Assembly: GCA_030544225.1 (NCBI GenBank)
Contig: CM060505.1
Location: 620,001-684,000, forward strand
Origin: Skeletonema marinoi
Lineage: Eukaryota > Bacillariophyta > Thalassiosirophyceae > Thalassiosirales > Thalassiosiraceae
Reading direction: 5' to 3'
DNA: 64,000 bases
Shown here: piece by piece, positions 61,754 through 64,000 of the stretch
Layout of the letters: the number at the start of each line of letters is the position of its first letter
How positions within the stretch are numbered: position 1 is the stretch's first letter
Position numbers and translations under genes: made by a program
The notes under the pieces: model-generated
Seen by the model: the letters and a program-made list of their open reading frames with translations, nothing else
What the model was told of the DNA's origin: nothing
Databases searched by the model: none

Positions 61754-63556
61754 TCAATCCAAGTTAACTTTGAATCGATTGAGAGGCCAAATTCGTGCGA
61801 TGGGCTTACCGACCACATTTTCTTTTGGCAGAGCACCCCATACTCTGCTGTCGACAGACACAGCTTTACAATCACCCAACACATACACGTCAGATGGACC
61901 CAGTTCTTTCAACTCTTTTCCATTACCTTCTCGGAGTTGTCTATCAATCAAACGGAGCGGTTCATCTGCGCACAAGGTACGATCTGGTCCGACTGCGCTC
62001 TTTCCATTGATCTCGACATTACCTTCATCGTCGAGGCGTATGTTCTGGTCTCCTGGCAGCCCAACTATTCGCTTGACAAACAGTGATGTGCTTGACAACT
62101 TGCTGCCGTTGTTGGTAATAATTTTTGTCAGACTTTCAGGAGGATTGAACAAGACAATATCGCCTCGCTTTGTTCTTTGGTACGCGCCTGGCAACTTTTC
62201 AACAACCAACACGTCGCCTCTAAGCAACGTAGGCTCCATACTTGCACTCGGAATCGCGTAAAATGACACGAAGTTACGTGCAAATAATGCCAATGGTATT
62301 GGAGTCAAAGCGATTGCCAATGAAAGCGTGTATAATTTCCAATCTCTTTGAAATGCAGAGGTGATACGAGGAATAGCTGAGTCAATGTTGAACCTAGTGG
62401 TGGCAACGTTGGACAACATTCCTGCTTCCACTTCAATTGGCCAATCCTTTACTCCATCTCGCTTCCAGAGTTGTTGTTGTAGCTTCCACCCACATGGACG
62501 AAGTGCAAGCCGAGCTTTGCTCTTGTCACTATCATTCTTGATACAATCTGTAGAAAAGATAGGGCTGCCATCTTTATCAGTCATGCTCATGACGCGATAG
62601 TCTACACCTGGATAAATAAACTGGCCCTTCAACGCTTTCAATTCTGTCTCAAAACCAGGTGTAACTCGAGGAACTATGACTTCGCCAGCTCTAAAGACAC
62701 GGCCACCAGATGTGCTTCGCGCTGCCGAAAGTACTGCACCAACTGCTCCTCTAGGTGGCAGTGTAAAGAAAGAACTTTCACTCTGACGTTTCTCAAAGAT
62801 TGTAATTTCACCTTCAGCCACCAAACCACCAAGTGCATTGCAGACCTCATTGGCCTGCCATGTACTTGATCCCCAGTCCTGTGTTCTACCTACAGATTCG
62901 GATCCTTCTAGTTCTGTACATAAAGTCATTGCTGCAGACCATGTTGTGTTTGATTTTGGCAGCCCTCCTGATGTTACGATTGATAGCGGTGTAGTTGTAG
63001 TTGTTCCCTTGGTGTCTAATGTATTACCACAAAGACGCAGCTTCCAAGCTATATCCACTTCATCTCCATATTGCTTTGGAAGATATCGCAAGTATGCAGA
63101 AGCCGATCCAGCAATGAACGATGAACCAACAGTAGATGTGTCACTCCCAACGAATCGACCTCTTGGATAGAGCAGAATCTGAAACTTTTCATCGTCAATA
63201 TTGAACTCATCACTAACAATACAGTAAGGAATCTCTTCATCATCTATCTGTCCAACTGATGAACTATCATTGTCTGATAGCACAGCCGATATGGGCCGAG
63301 GATCATTCCATAGCTCCTTGAACTTGTCCACAAATGATTCTGGCTTGGGTCTAGGATTTTTCAGTGGTACGGAAAATGTATGGGTGCTGGGTTTGTTATT
63401 TATTGTTGCATCATTGGCAAGTTTTACTTGCTTCGCTTTTGTTGTCTGAGTGGTGGAGAACCCTTCGACGTGGTGGTTGCTTATCAAGAAGATACAAAGC
63501 AGCAGCAATAAATCTAAGCCTATTGACAATCGGTAGCATAAAACCATCCCCTTCAT
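61754..63556 (-). CDS. plastid type-I signal peptidase with long N-terminal extension
   Basis: 600 residues, one exon from the ATG at 63556. The C-terminal 200 residues are a LepB-type serine protease that removes thylakoid or secretory signal peptides: one membrane helix (LYTLSLAIALTPIPLALFA), then FYAIPSASMEPTL (catalytic Ser, about 441), GDVLVVEKLPG, KRGDIVLFNPP, FVKRIVGLPGDQ (catalytic Lys, about 493) and YVLGDCKAVSVDSRVWGAL. The preprotein starts with a hydrophobic signal (LLLLLCIFLISNHHVE) and GFSTTQ, so plastid import is likely. Residues about 115-380 form an extra domain; its start (FQILLYPRGRF ... AYLRYLPKQYGDEVDIAWKLRL) faintly resembles a MATH/TRAF beta sandwich. That extension is not usual in the family. 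Confidence 0.9.
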   Translation of the reverse strand: MKGMVLCYRLSIGLDLLLLLCIFLISNHHVEGFSTTQTTKAKQVKLANDATINNKPSTHTFSVPLKNPRPKPESFVDKFKELWNDPRPISAVLSDNDSSSVGQIDDEEIPYCIVSDEFNIDDEKFQILLYPRGRFVGSDTSTVGSSFIAGSASAYLRYLPKQYGDEVDIAWKLRLCGNTLDTKGTTTTTPLSIVTSGGLPKSNTTWSAAMTLCTELEGSESVGRTQDWGSSTWQANEVCNALGGLVAEGEITIFEKRQSESSFFTLPPRGAVGAVLSAARSTSGGRVFRAGEVIVPRVTPGFETELKALKGQFIYPGVDYRVMSMTDKDGSPIFSTDCIKNDSDKSKARLALRPCGWKLQQQLWKRDGVKDWPIEVEAGMLSNVATTRFNIDSAIPRITSAFQRDWKLYTLSLAIALTPIPLALFARNFVSFYAIPSASMEPTLLRGDVLVVEKLPGAYQRTKRGDIVLFNPPESLTKIITNNGSKLSSTSLFVKRIVGLPGDQNIRLDDEGNVEINGKSAVGPDRTLCADEPLRLIDRQLREGNGKELKELGPSDVYVLGDCKAVSVDSRVWGALPKENVVGKPIARIWPLNRFKVNLD

Positions 63557-63872
63557 TGCTGGTATATCAATTTATCCAATCCAGGGCAGTGATTAAATTA
63601 TGATTCTATGTAGCGAACTTAGCTGCAAGCTGCATCGCTGCTTTGCTCATCGGCTCGTCGATTGTCGCGTCACCAGCGGAAGAAGTGAGGAGGGGCTGCG
63701 ACAAAAGGTGTCTTTGTGACTACCGATACGACAAATGTCTGCCGTTCTCTAGGTCAGCAACTTCTTGCAGATCTCAGAATTCTTTTTGTAGATCTGCCGC
63801 TGTTCCTCCCGGCAAACTATGTTGTACGGTGCCATTATCTACTACATTCCAACTGCCATTAAATAGATTCAC
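63557..63872. other. divergent promoter region
   Basis: 316 bp between the signal peptidase gene (-) and the truncated gene at 63873 (+). No other feature seen. Confidence 0.35.
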
Positions 63873-64000
63873 CATGAAAACCTCGAAGAAAAAGAATCAA
63901 GGCGTCGCAAAAACTACAGCAACAAAAAATACTACATCAGCTGCAGCAACAAGAACATCCCGTAAACGCATCATACATGGCGACAACATAAAAGGGTGTG
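63873..64000 (+). CDS. 5' end of an unidentified gene (cut by window end)
   Basis: From the ATG at 63873 the frame stays open for 42 codons to the window end. It encodes a Lys/Thr/Ala-rich start (MKTSKKKNQGVAK ... TSRKRIIHGDNIKG), suggestive of a nuclear or nucleolar basic tail. Too short to identify. Confidence 0.45.

Overview
This window is nuclear DNA of a photosynthetic stramenopile, most likely a centric diatom of the Thalassiosirales (Thalassiosira/Cyclotella-like). The reasons are: compact genes with few, short GT-AG introns (about 75-105 bp); several proteins that start with a signal peptide followed by a Phe at the predicted cleavage point (ASAFAP-like entry signal of complex plastids, e.g. 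in the GPAT, SAL1-type phosphatase, signal peptidase and kinase genes); a BspA-type leucine-rich-repeat protein; SHAQKYF-type Myb repeats; and copia-type LTR sequence. Species assignment is inference.

Layout. 1-4.85 kb is gene-free: a 254-bp satellite array (1 to about 2060), then unassigned DNA, then a 1.2-kb non-autonomous DNA transposon (3099-4284) with long terminal inverted repeats and an 8-bp target duplication. 4.85-12.4 kb holds a small membrane protein gene and an MTA/SAH nucleosidase gene that is split by a 5.06-kb LTR retrotransposon (6438-11493, TATAG duplication on both sides). 12.5-24.7 kb is gene-dense: coiled-coil protein, DNA polymerase epsilon subunit B, gamma-glutamylcyclotransferase-like enzyme, a divergent kinase, a MYND zinc-finger gene with a frame break, a bacterial-type aliphatic amidase, and a very large zinc-finger/3xMyb/AP2 regulator. 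24.9-43.5 kb: a lamin-tail-domain relic, membrane proteins, an FkbM/METTL-like methyltransferase, the cohesin kleisin RAD21, a lipase-maturation-factor-like protein, mitochondrial Cpn10, coiled-coil and membrane proteins, an MSS51-C-like protein, an LRR protein, a perfect 48-bp hairpin, a SAL1/HAL2 phosphatase and a Ser-rich repeat protein. 43.5-64 kb: sulfotransferase, TrhO-like rhodanese fused to an RRM, STE24 protease, a palindromic Mutator-like element, a CPBP-family protease, a transposase relic, an FHA-RING-NZF protein, a SAP protein, a GNAT, plastid GPAT, ER chaperone HYOU1/GRP170, plastid type-I signal peptidase, and the 5' end of one more gene.

Genes are on both strands, mostly single genes in divergent or convergent pairs, with no operon logic. 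Shared themes are organelle and secretory biology (plastid import and protein processing, ER chaperone, CAAX proteases, lipid synthesis) and sulfur/methyl metabolism (nucleosidase, SAL1, sulfotransferase). The most notable items are the retrotransposon that separates a targeting leader from an enzyme body, the Mutator-like palindrome that now forms the shared promoter region of two CAAX-type proteases, and several unusual domain fusions. All family names come from reading motifs by eye; no database search was run.
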